Shown here: piece by piece, positions 18,578-26,129 of the stretch
Position numbering within the stretch: the first letter of the stretch is position 1
Layout: the number at the start of each line of letters is the position of its first letter
NCBI RefSeq assembly: GCF_900454495.1
Contig: NZ_UGSI01000001.1
Location: 4,528,501-4,592,500 of the forward strand
Origin: Paenibacillus macerans
Lineage (GTDB): Bacteria > Bacillota > Bacilli > Paenibacillales > Paenibacillaceae
Length of the DNA: 64,000 nt
Direction of reading: 5' to 3'
Translations under genes and position numbers: made by a program
The notes under the pieces: model-generated
Told to the model about the DNA's origin: nothing
Seen by the model: only the letters and a program-made list of their open reading frames with translations
Databases searched by the model: none

Positions 18578-18602
18578 TCCGGAGGATCCATCATCCTCCG
18601 GA
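18578..18602 (+). terminator. Hairpin after xylR
   Basis: A perfect 10-bp stem (TCCGGAGGAT with ATCCTCCGGA) and 5-nt loop, 17 bp after the xylR stop. There is no T run, so termination strength is uncertain. Confidence 0.5.
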
Positions 18603-18731
18603 GCCTAATAACCTTGAATCTCGTTGCCCTTCGCCCGCCTCAAATGCTGCGGCTGCTCCGCGGTTTCACGCCTCCCCCGCACCTGCAACCTCATATTGCG
18701 CTTCGAACGAAATATTTTCTAGGCAACGAAA

Positions 18732-19544
18732 TCAATGTTTGTCTTGCGGAAGATCGCCTGCCTCCTGGGCATCCAAATAAGGCTTGTTCGCGAAGTAATA
18801 CATAAAGCCCATCAACATCACCCCGCCGATCAAATTGCCTATCGTCACCGGGATTAAATTGTGAACCACGCCGGCAAAAGAAATCGTCCCCGGATGGTTC
18901 AGCACCAGCGCGATGGCGAACGTGCACATATTCGCGATGCTGTGCTCGTATCCGGAGATGAAAAAACAGAAAACAAACAGCATCATGGCGAACATCTTGG
19001 CGCCGTCGCCCTGCAGCGACATCGGGATGAAGAAGGCCAGGCAAACAAGCCAATTGCACAAGATCGCGCGAAAAAACAGCTCAAGGGTAGGCGTGGCCAT
19101 TTTATGCTCCACAACGCTCAGCAGAAAGCTGTTGACCGAGGGATCGGTAAACAGGCCCGTCAAATAAATCAGCAAAGCAAAAGCGGCGGCTCCCATGATA
19201 TTCCCGATATAGCTAAGCCCCCAAAGCCGGCCGACATCCGACCATTTCAGCTTCTTCCTTAACGCGGCAAAGGTATAATAAAACGTATTCCCGGTAAACA
19301 GATCCCCTCCGCCGTAAGCGATCAGAATGATGGCCGCGCCGAACGTAATGGCCGCCATCGGGTATGTAAGCGGAGAATGCTCAAGATAGAAATAGTTGCC
19401 GCTTTTGAAGGCAACGATAACGCCAAAGCCGATAAACATGCTGGCCAGCATCGCCCTGGCGATATAACGGATTTGACTTTGGCGAAAAATTTTGTACTTC
19501 TTGAGTGCCAGCTCTTCCACTTTTAATAACGATTCGGTCTCCAT
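18732..19544 (-). CDS. Formate/nitrite channel family protein (FocA/NirC)
   Basis: A 270-residue membrane protein of the FNT family, which forms pentameric channels for formate, nitrite or related small anions. About six membrane segments are visible. Family motifs are GGDLFTGN near residue 78, SYIGNIMGAA near 110, CNWLVCLAFF near 160 and SGYEHSIANMCTF near 197, whose His corresponds to the conserved pore histidine. Which anion is moved cannot be told, and no formate lyase or nitrite reductase gene is nearby. The ATG is preceded by TGGAGG, and a promoter is visible at 19579-19607. Confidence 0.93.
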   Translation of the reverse strand: METESLLKVEELALKKYKIFRQSQIRYIARAMLASMFIGFGVIVAFKSGNYFYLEHSPLTYPMAAITFGAAIILIAYGGGDLFTGNTFYYTFAALRKKLKWSDVGRLWGLSYIGNIMGAAAFALLIYLTGLFTDPSVNSFLLSVVEHKMATPTLELFFRAILCNWLVCLAFFIPMSLQGDGAKMFAMMLFVFCFFISGYEHSIANMCTFAIALVLNHPGTISFAGVVHNLIPVTIGNLIGGVMLMGFMYYFANKPYLDAQEAGDLPQDKH

Positions 19545-19578
19545 AGCGCCTCCAGTCGATTTCCTTCAATTTTTATAT

Positions 19579-19607
19579 ATCTTAATATTTTGTCCGGTGC
19601 CGGTCAA
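19579..19607 (-). promoter_or_regulatory. Promoter of the FNT channel gene
   Basis: On the minus strand TTGACC (19607-19602) and TAAGAT (19584-19579) are 17 bp apart and lie 35 bp upstream of the ATG at 19544. Confidence 0.6.
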
Positions 19608-19705
19608 AACAAAATCTTAACTACCTAACGCTCCGGGGAATTGTTCCCAGCCGATAGCGTATTTACAACCGGCCGGCAAATATGCATAATGATATCAGGA
19701 CATAT

Positions 19706-19724
19706 GATAATGATTATCATTATT
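19706..19724. promoter_or_regulatory. Fur box
   Basis: GATAATGATTATCATTATT matches the classic 19-bp Fur consensus at 18 of 19 positions. It lies 30 bp upstream of the small ORF at 19755 and 160 bp upstream of the divergent FNT gene, so iron-dependent repression of the small ORF is the simplest reading. Confidence 0.88.
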
Positions 19725-19754
19725 AGATAATAAATGGAGGAGCTGAAGGCCGCG

Positions 19755-19910
19755 ATGAGATTATCCGCTCGGAGAAAAACAGCGCTGTGCACCGACGATT
19801 ACCTCGATTTGCTGAATCTCGCCATTAAACTAGGCGACAAGCAATGGCAAAAGGAAATCATCCGGAAGCTGGAAATGATGCAGGCGGAGACCTGCGACGT
19901 TGCGATATAA
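19755..19910 (+). CDS. Small hypothetical protein (51 aa) under a Fur box
   Basis: A 51-residue frame from ATG 19755 to TAA 19910. The start of the protein is basic (MRLSARRKTAL) and the rest is predicted helical (DDYLDLLNLAIKLGDKQW), ending CDVAI. Purine-rich GGAGGAG and AAGG lie 12 and 5 nt upstream. A Fur box directly upstream suggests it is made under iron limitation, as are the small Fbp proteins of Bacillus, but no sequence family was recognised; the LNLAIKLGD stretch loosely recalls the IDEAL motif. A second, broken small ORF follows immediately. Confidence 0.6.
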   Translation: MRLSARRKTALCTDDYLDLLNLAIKLGDKQWQKEIIRKLEMMQAETCDVAI

Positions 19911-19929
19911 GGAGTGGTCGACCGCCGTC

Positions 19930-20273
19930 ATGCAGCGCGACACCGCGCTGAGGGGAAATCCCACGAAATGCAAAAGCCGAAAGTGCAGGCGGTTTTCGTC
20001 GAAATTCCTCGAAACAGGTGGTTCAGATGTAAAATGTGAAAGTGCATTTCATTTCGGGTCAAAAGCTACTTTTTTATCAGATAGCCCTGAAAGAGATGTA
20101 TTTTTGCATTTCAACCGCTCTAAAACGCAAATTCACGGAAAACAAAATGCATTTTTGCAGTTGATCTCATCGGACCGCCCTTCTTCCTAGTGAAAAACGG
20201 CCCACTGCTGGAACTGATCAACGAAGGTAGGTATAAAGAGGAATTGGCCCATCAAAGCAAGAAGCCCCTTTGA
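19930..20273 (+). pseudogene. Small ORF (~41 aa) interrupted by a repeat element
   Basis: GGAGTGG lies 12 nt before ATG 19930, which starts MQRDTALRGNP and then enters a dispersed repeat at 19963. Beyond the repeat, from 20181, a frame continues FFLVKNGPLLELINEG and ends in TGA at 20273. Removing 19963-20180 joins the parts in one frame, giving a 41-residue protein. The element (218 bp) is flanked on both sides by CCC. Present reading through the insertion gives an unrelated 86-residue frame made mostly of repeat. This is an inference from the junctions; the intact gene has not been seen. Confidence 0.45.
19963..20180. repeat. Dispersed repeat (family B), copy 1
   Basis: About 218 bp beginning CGAAATGCAAAAG and ending near TTTTTGCAGTTGAT plus about 16 bp. 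It shares its ends and several internal blocks (GCCGAAAGTGCAG, CGTCGAAAT, CTCGAAAC, AATGCATTTTG) with 59320-59535. In that copy the ends are 13-bp inverted repeats (TGCAAAAGTGCAG); here they are decayed to TGCAAAA. It appears to interrupt a small ORF. It resembles a non-autonomous miniature element and has no coding potential of its own. Confidence 0.6.
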
Positions 20274-20292
20274 TCAAGGGGCTTCTTGCTTT
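20255..20292 (-). terminator. Terminator-like hairpin after the HD-GYP gene
   Basis: A long stem (about 15 bp, AGCAAGAAGCCCC with its complement) with a small loop, 13 bp past the HD-GYP stop. It is symmetric and could serve both strands; T runs are short. Confidence 0.65.
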
Positions 20293-20304
20293 GATGATCC
20301 TCCG

Positions 20305-21471
20305 CTACGCCTTGATGGTCTCACCCGCAGTCTCTTCCACCAAGCCGGAAATCACCAGATCGGTTTTGCGCATTAAATCCACTTCGTAGGGGGGGCTTAC
20401 GAGGCTGCCGTCGGCTTCGCGGATAATTTTGACCACGGGCCGGTGCACCAGACTCGTTTCCAGGGAGGTTACGACCCCCAACTGGCCGCTGCTCAGCCTG
20501 ACTACGCTGGAGAGAGGATAAATGCTGATATGCTTTAAGTAGGTTTGAATCAGATCGAGGCTGAAATACCGGTCTCCGGCGGCCAGCAAGTATTCGACCG
20601 CTTCTCCGGGCGTATAAGCCAGCCGGTAATTTCTGCGGGAGATCAGCGCGTGGTACGTATCGGCGATCGCCACGATTTCCGCGTATTCATCGATCTCCCC
20701 GTGTTTAAGCCGCGAGGGATACCCCGTGCCGTTAAACCGTTCGTGATGCTGCAGCGCGCATAATGCCGAGCGCGGGGAGACCCCTTCCATCCGGCTGATG
20801 ATGCGGTGGCCTGCCTCCGGATGCAGCCTGACCGCGGCCCGCTCGGCTCCGGTCAGACTGCCGGTGCTGCTAAAAGTATGGGCCGGCAGCTCCGTCATCC
20901 CGATGTCGAACAGCAGCGATCCGACGCATAGCTCGAGCATTTCGGCGCCGGCATAGCCATTTGCCAAACCGAGAATAGCCGCATACGCCGTGACGTGAAA
21001 AGAATGCTCCAGCAAGTAAGGGTCGGCTCTCTCCAGGCGGAGCAAACCGTCAACCACCCCGTCATGGCGCGTAATCTCATATAAAGTGTTGCGGAACATC
21101 CGGCGAAACGGCTCCTCCATCTGCGGGCTCGACGGCCGGCCGATCCCCAGCTCCGCGTCGGCCAGCCGGATCAAGGCCTGCCTCATTTCCCGGCGCTTTT
21201 CCCACTTATCTCTGATTTCCTGAACAGGCACGGGAGTGTGCGAGCCTTCGGCGGCTGGCGCAGATTGGAGCTCGGCTTTGGCTGTAGGCCCTTTCTCCTG
21301 CGGCTCTTTATTGACGATACACGCGTCTTTGATCCCCAGTTTTTTTAAACGGTTGATATGGACTTCGGTCAGCGCCGTTCCCGGGCCCAACATGACGATT
21401 CCGCGTTGATTCAAAATCGGCTCGGCCAAAACGTCCCCCGGCTCAAGCATGGCGATATGAACCTGTTTCAT
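20305..21471 (-). CDS. HD-GYP domain protein with a changed HD motif
   Basis: A 388-residue cytoplasmic protein. Residues 1-55 form a small N-terminal domain (MLEPGDVLAEPI) common in Bacillus-type HD-GYP proteins, then a variable linker, then the HD-GYP domain (about 140-310), followed by a ~70-residue C-terminal part. HD-GYP enzymes hydrolyse cyclic di-GMP. The first His (EHSFHVTAYA), HHERFNGTGYP near 242 and IADTYHALISRR near 268 are present, but the HD pair itself reads LLFDIGMTELP near 188: His is replaced by Phe and the usual Lys by Met. Metal binding may therefore be impaired. It neighbours another c-di-GMP protein. Confidence 0.88.
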   Translation of the reverse strand: MKQVHIAMLEPGDVLAEPILNQRGIVMLGPGTALTEVHINRLKKLGIKDACIVNKEPQEKGPTAKAELQSAPAAEGSHTPVPVQEIRDKWEKRREMRQALIRLADAELGIGRPSSPQMEEPFRRMFRNTLYEITRHDGVVDGLLRLERADPYLLEHSFHVTAYAAILGLANGYAGAEMLELCVGSLLFDIGMTELPAHTFSSTGSLTGAERAAVRLHPEAGHRIISRMEGVSPRSALCALQHHERFNGTGYPSRLKHGEIDEYAEIVAIADTYHALISRRNYRLAYTPGEAVEYLLAAGDRYFSLDLIQTYLKHISIYPLSSVVRLSSGQLGVVTSLETSLVHRPVVKIIREADGSLVSPPYEVDLMRKTDLVISGLVEETAGETIKA

Positions 21472-21749
21472 GGCAACACCTCTTTATTAAACAAGCTAAG
21501 CCGGCCAGCAAGCGGCGAAATCCAGCCTCCCTTCAGGTTTCGCTAAATGCAGTCCAGACCACAGAAGCTTCCTATTCGACAGATTCAAATTTATCATGGT
21601 CATAACAGCCGAGAACATTACCCCAAAGTATACTTTCAGAGCCCGCTTTTTCGACAAGACTATACAAAAAGTCACTATTCCTTTACATAATTCAACGATA
21701 TCCTTAAAGATAAATGGAAAATATCTACGAAATTTGAGGGTGAATAGCC

Positions 21750-22730
21750 ATGAGTATGCAAATGCATGAGAGGGCGGACACAGCGCGGGGCTCCCGTTTG
21801 CTTGGCAGGGAATGGGAGTTGGAGACTTTTTCCGTTTATTTGAGCCACTACTTGAAAATGGAACGGATCATAAGCATCTATGGGGCCGCCGGGGTCGGCA
21901 AAAGCGCCCTGGCCGAGGAATTCCAAAAACAGGCCATCCGGCAAGGCGCCGCTACCGTTGCCCTGGATGCCGCCCGTTTTAAGGCAAAGCCCGCTGATTT
22001 CTGCCGGCAAATACTGAAGCAGCTCGGGCTTCTGGGTACGCTTCCTCCCTCTTCCGATCCCGCTTTTGTCGTCAGAGCCGCCATCGAAGCCATTCAGCGG
22101 AGAGCGGAAACGGGTCCGACCATTCTCTTTCTCGATTCGTACGAACTGCTAGAGGATCTGGACGACTGGTTGCGCGATTTCTTTTTTCCGCAGATTAAAG
22201 CCGGCTGTCTTACCGTCATCTCCGGGAGGAATCCGCTATCCGAGCATTGGCTGAACTCCATGGTCTGGAAACGCAGCATTTACCGGATGCCCTTGGGGAA
22301 TTTGGACTACTGCAGCGTTGTTGCGTATTTGCGCGGATGCGGCATCACCGACCAGGAACTGATCTTCCGGCTCTGGAAACAGACCGACGGACACCCGCTG
22401 GCGCTGACGGCTTTATACGGCGGCCGGGAAAACGGCGGGGAACCGGAGGCCGGACTAGGGGAACCGTCTGCCGCAGACCTCCTCCTTTCTCCGGGATCTT
22501 CCCTGGAGCACCTCCCCAAAGCGAAGCCCGAGGAGGTCATTTACGCCCGCACCGATTTAACCCGCCGGGAGAAGGAGGTTGCGGCGCTGGCCGCCGAAGG
22601 ATTGACCAATCGGGATATCGCTTCCAGGTTGTTTTTGAGCGAGGTTACGATCAAAAAACATATGCGCTCGATTTTCCAAAAAGTCGGGGCCAGCAACCGG
22701 ACGCAGCTGCTAAAGCTGCTTATGGACTGA
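21750..22730 (+). CDS. Compact STAND-type ATPase with LuxR DNA-binding domain
   Basis: A 326-residue regulator. An AAA/STAND-like ATPase occupies residues 15-235: Walker A GAAGVGKSAL near 48 and Walker B TILFLDSYE near 128. The C-terminal LuxR/GerE helix-turn-helix is at about 262-322 (LTRREKEVAALAAEGLTNRD, then VTIKKHMRSIFQKV). It resembles a MalT/LAL regulator cut down to switch and output, lacking the tetratricopeptide sensor arm, so what it senses is unknown. GAGGGTG precedes the ATG. It lies upstream of, and in the same direction as, the LOV-GGDEF-EAL gene, which it may control. Confidence 0.85.
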   Translation: MSMQMHERADTARGSRLLGREWELETFSVYLSHYLKMERIISIYGAAGVGKSALAEEFQKQAIRQGAATVALDAARFKAKPADFCRQILKQLGLLGTLPPSSDPAFVVRAAIEAIQRRAETGPTILFLDSYELLEDLDDWLRDFFFPQIKAGCLTVISGRNPLSEHWLNSMVWKRSIYRMPLGNLDYCSVVAYLRGCGITDQELIFRLWKQTDGHPLALTALYGGRENGGEPEAGLGEPSAADLLLSPGSSLEHLPKAKPEEVIYARTDLTRREKEVAALAAEGLTNRDIASRLFLSEVTIKKHMRSIFQKVGASNRTQLLKLLMD

Positions 22731-22882
22731 ACTTCCGTAACTAAAGAAATCCATTGCTTTCCTCCTTATGACGCATGTATGATGAGTATATAAGTTTTGT
22801 TACGGATATTCTCCCGTATGCCGGACATCGTCAGAGTTCTTGTTAACACCATTTGCGGTTCATTTCGAGGAGGCTTTTAAAA

Positions 22883-24640
22883 GTGGACGACCAGCTAGCC
22901 TTTCAATCCAGTTTTGAGTCAATCATCGACGCCTCGGCGCTGCTGCGCGCCATCGATTTGATGGGTGTGGGGCTTGCGATTACCGATCCTCGTTTGCAGG
23001 ACAACCCTCTCGTATACGTAAATCGGGGCTTCGAGGAAATCACCGGTTATTCCCGCGAGGAAGTTTTGCTGCGGAATCCCCGGTTTCTTCAGGGTGCGGA
23101 AACGAACAAAGGGCAGTTGGAGGTTATACGCCAAGCGATCTTAAGCGGCCGATCGTCAACCGTCACGATCAAAAACTACAAGAAAGACGGCAGCACCTTT
23201 TGGAACCAATTTACCATTAGCCCCATTTTCGATTCGGATGGGCAACCCCTCTATTTTATTGGGCTTCAGTTAGACGTCACCCAGGAGATAGAAGAACGAA
23301 GAGCCTCTACGGAGCAGATCCGCCAACTCTCGAATTTGGATCCTATCACCCATTTGTTGAATATGAGCCGCTTCCGGGAATTGATGCACGCTGAACTCCT
23401 CAAGGCGGAAGCCGAGAAGAAAACCGCGGCCGTGTTTCACGTCAACCTGAACCGGTTCCGGTATATCAATGAAAGCTACGGGGAAAGCACGGGAAACGAA
23501 CTGCTCCGGCAGGTCGCCGACCGGCTGCGGAGCTCCTTCGCCGAAGAAACGTTGATGTGCCGCAGCTTTGCCGACGAATTTATCGTGCTTGTTTCCGACA
23601 TATCCGATCCTTTGTTTATACATACTTTAGCGCTCGGTCTGAGCGATGCGCTGCATGAGCCTTACGTTTTGGCCGGGGAAGAGATTCAAATCGGTTTCGG
23701 CATGGGCATCAGCCTTTTCCCGGACGACGGTCCCGATGTTACCCAATTGTTAAAGCATGCCGAGCTTGCTCTTAAGGAAGCTAAGGAGGAAGCGCTTAAC
23801 GGACCGCACTATTTTGACTACTACTTAATGGACAAGCTGCTGGAACGTGTTTCTTTAGAGCAAAAAATGGCCCGGGCGCTCGCGGAAGGGCAGTTTGAAC
23901 TGCATTTCCAGCCCAAGGTGGACTCCGCCACCGTGAACCTTACCGGTTACGAAGCGTTGATCCGCTGGAATGACCCGGTTCAGGGCTATATCCCGCCGAA
24001 TACGTTTATTCCGATCGCCGAAGATACCGGGTTTATCGTCGAGTTGGGAGAATGGGTGCTGCGCGAGGCCTGCCGGGCCAACAAGCAATGGCAGGACAAC
24101 GGCTTTCCGAAGCTGCCGATCTCCGTAAATGTATCCGCTGTCCAATTCAGGCATCCCCAGTTTTTGCGCACCGTCGAGAACGTGCTGAAGGAAACGGGGC
24201 TGGCGCCGCAGTATCTGGAGCTGGAGGTCACGGAGTCGCTGCTGAACAATCCGGTGATCATCAAAGAAACGCTGGTCGCCTTGCAGGAGCGGGGAATTTC
24301 CCTCTCCGTCGACGATTTCGGCACAGGTTATTCCTCCATCAACTATTTGAAGTCCCTGCCGCTGCAGGTACTGAAAATCGATCGGGCGTTCATCCAGGAA
24401 ACCCCTTTCTCCGAACGGGACAGCCTGCTGCTGCTCTCGATCATTCAATTGGGGAAGTCGCTGGGCATGACGGTTTTGGCCGAAGGGGTGGAAACGAAGG
24501 AACAATTCGATTTTCTGCAAAAGCATGGCTGCGACCAAATTCAGGGGTTTTATTACAGCCGCCCTTTAAACGTTTCCGATATGGAAAAATTGTTGAAGGA
24601 GCGAAAAATAAAGCCGCTGGATCACATGGATTCGGCTTAG
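22883..24640 (+). CDS. LOV-like PAS-GGDEF-EAL protein
   Basis: A 585-residue cyclic di-GMP signalling protein without membrane segments. Residues 20-135 are a PAS domain with all the hallmarks of a flavin LOV domain (NPRFLQG near 65, KNYKKDGSTFWNQF, GLQLDVTQE), except that Pro replaces the light-reactive Cys of NCRFLQG. The GGDEF domain (about 150-310) carries SFADEF near 228 in place of GGDEF, so cyclase activity is unlikely. The EAL domain (about 330-575) keeps EALIRW, NVSAVQF, DDFGTGYSS and AEGVET, so c-di-GMP hydrolysis is likely. The start is GTG 22883, set by GAGGAGG 9 nt upstream; a TTG at 22853 lies before that site. Confidence 0.93.
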   Translation: MDDQLAFQSSFESIIDASALLRAIDLMGVGLAITDPRLQDNPLVYVNRGFEEITGYSREEVLLRNPRFLQGAETNKGQLEVIRQAILSGRSSTVTIKNYKKDGSTFWNQFTISPIFDSDGQPLYFIGLQLDVTQEIEERRASTEQIRQLSNLDPITHLLNMSRFRELMHAELLKAEAEKKTAAVFHVNLNRFRYINESYGESTGNELLRQVADRLRSSFAEETLMCRSFADEFIVLVSDISDPLFIHTLALGLSDALHEPYVLAGEEIQIGFGMGISLFPDDGPDVTQLLKHAELALKEAKEEALNGPHYFDYYLMDKLLERVSLEQKMARALAEGQFELHFQPKVDSATVNLTGYEALIRWNDPVQGYIPPNTFIPIAEDTGFIVELGEWVLREACRANKQWQDNGFPKLPISVNVSAVQFRHPQFLRTVENVLKETGLAPQYLELEVTESLLNNPVIIKETLVALQERGISLSVDDFGTGYSSINYLKSLPLQVLKIDRAFIQETPFSERDSLLLLSIIQLGKSLGMTVLAEGVETKEQFDFLQKHGCDQIQGFYYSRPLNVSDMEKLLKERKIKPLDHMDSA

Positions 24641-24651
24641 ATTTAAAAGAT

Positions 24652-24700
24652 AACGGCAAGGCGGGCGGAATAAAGTTCCTCTCGGCCTTGCCGTTTTTTT
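24652..24700 (+). terminator. Terminator after the EAL gene
   Basis: AACGGCAAGGC pairs with GCCTTGCCGTT, 11 bp, followed by a T run. It lies 12 bp past the stop at 24640. Confidence 0.88.
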
Positions 24701-24773
24701 ATACTTCGGCGTATTTGGATGAGAACGGGGAACGGTCAGCGTCTTTCGGTTAGAGTCCGCGTAGAGTCTATGA

Positions 24774-26072
24774 TCAGCGTCGCTTGGTCCGGCTTTTCCC
24801 GATTGGATAGAAGTAAAACAGGCAGAGGGCCAGCAGCATGGAGGCGGCGGGAATGCCGCTCATCATCCAGCGGATGCCGGAAATCACGGAACCGGGCTGC
24901 GTCGCTTGATGCGCGGCGTAACCGCTCATCTCCAATATCAAGCCCAAGCATCCGGCCTGCAGGGACACCCCCCAGCGAACGATAAACCCGTTCATTCCAA
25001 AATACATTCCTTCTCGGCGGGCCCCCGTCCTTCGCTCATCCTCATCGATCACCTCGGACAGCATCACGTCCAGCAGCACCAGCAGCCCGGCCAGGCCGAA
25101 CCCGACGGCGGCGGCAACGATAACGCTAACGTTTCCCGTTACGAGACTAAACGGGAGCAGAGCGATCAAATAGCAGCCGGCCGCCGCCATAATTCCCCGC
25201 CGCGGCCCCGATTTTGCCGTGATCCGCCCCCACGCGAATACGGACGGGACGGCCGTTAGGAATATGGCGCCGAGCAGCACGGTATTGAAGCTTTCTTCCC
25301 GTTCCAGGACATACTTCGTAAAAAACGGAATCCCGGCGGGCAGCAGCGCAAACGTAAACTGGACGAGAAAGCTGCCGAGGACGTACAGCATAAAAGCGCG
25401 GTTGGTGAGCGTATGGCGAATGGCCGCCGGCAGGCGGAACGACGCCTGGAGGGAGCCGGGATTCGTCTCCCGGCTTCCCCAAAGCGACATAGCCAAAAAG
25501 GCGGCGGCGACCGCGGCAAACACCGCGCCCATGGCCCCGAAGCCGATTTGCGAGTACACCAGCGGCGGGAGCGCGACGCCGATGATCATGCCGACGATGC
25601 CAAGCATCTGCCGCCATGACGAAACATAGGCGCGCTCCTCCATCGTTGGGAACATTTCCGGGAACAAGGCGGAATAATTCAGCACAACCGTTACGAACAG
25701 CGCATCGTACAAAAAGACGGTCGCGACGAAATAAGGAAGAACGGCGTCGCCCGCCGCCGGGGGGATCCAAAGGGCGGCGAAAACCGCGGCCAGCGGAAGC
25801 AGCCCGAACGCGATATAAGGGATGCGCCTCCCGAAGCGCGTCCGCGTCCGGTCGGACATATGGCCGAGGAGCGGGTTCAGCACCGCGTTCAGGGCGCCAT
25901 GCGCCACCATGGCCAGGCTGATCCACGCCGGGCGCGCGCCAAGCACATCCACATAATAATAGACCAGATAGGCCGCAAACGCTTGCGACAGCAGATTCAC
26001 GGCCAGATTGCCCGAGCTGTAGGCCACTATCCGCAGCTCCGGTCCGGATGCCCTGGCGTTGGATCGCTTCAT
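24774..26072 (-). CDS. MFS sugar transporter, GPH (MelB-like) family
   Basis: A 432-residue permease with about twelve membrane segments. The motif GHMSDRTRTRFGRRIPYI near residue 70 is the loop 2-3 signature of glycoside-pentoside-hexuronide:cation symporters, and LVLLDVMLSEVIDEDERRTG near 330 is typical of the same group. It should import or export a glycoside driven by a cation gradient. It is the last gene of a five-gene minus-strand cluster, 57 bp after the deacetylase gene, with a GGGGAGGGG ribosome site. The substrate may be linked to the acetylated or glycosylated compound handled by the cluster, which is inference. Confidence 0.9.
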   Translation of the reverse strand: MKRSNARASGPELRIVAYSSGNLAVNLLSQAFAAYLVYYYVDVLGARPAWISLAMVAHGALNAVLNPLLGHMSDRTRTRFGRRIPYIAFGLLPLAAVFAALWIPPAAGDAVLPYFVATVFLYDALFVTVVLNYSALFPEMFPTMEERAYVSSWRQMLGIVGMIIGVALPPLVYSQIGFGAMGAVFAAVAAAFLAMSLWGSRETNPGSLQASFRLPAAIRHTLTNRAFMLYVLGSFLVQFTFALLPAGIPFFTKYVLEREESFNTVLLGAIFLTAVPSVFAWGRITAKSGPRRGIMAAAGCYLIALLPFSLVTGNVSVIVAAAVGFGLAGLLVLLDVMLSEVIDEDERRTGARREGMYFGMNGFIVRWGVSLQAGCLGLILEMSGYAAHQATQPGSVISGIRWMMSGIPAASMLLALCLFYFYPIGKSRTKRR

Positions 26073-26129
26073 CCGTTCCCCTCCCCGTTGGGTTAATGCG
26101 CTTCAACCGTTCCGGGCCGTTCACCCGCC

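Noticed and set aside
17248..18594. Long minus-strand frame opposite xylR
   Set aside because: Antisense shadow; it would also cover the xylO operator and both promoters.
19900..20190. Frame of up to 96 codons across the family-B repeat
   Set aside because: Most of the translation comes from the repeat itself; the better explanation is an interrupted small ORF.
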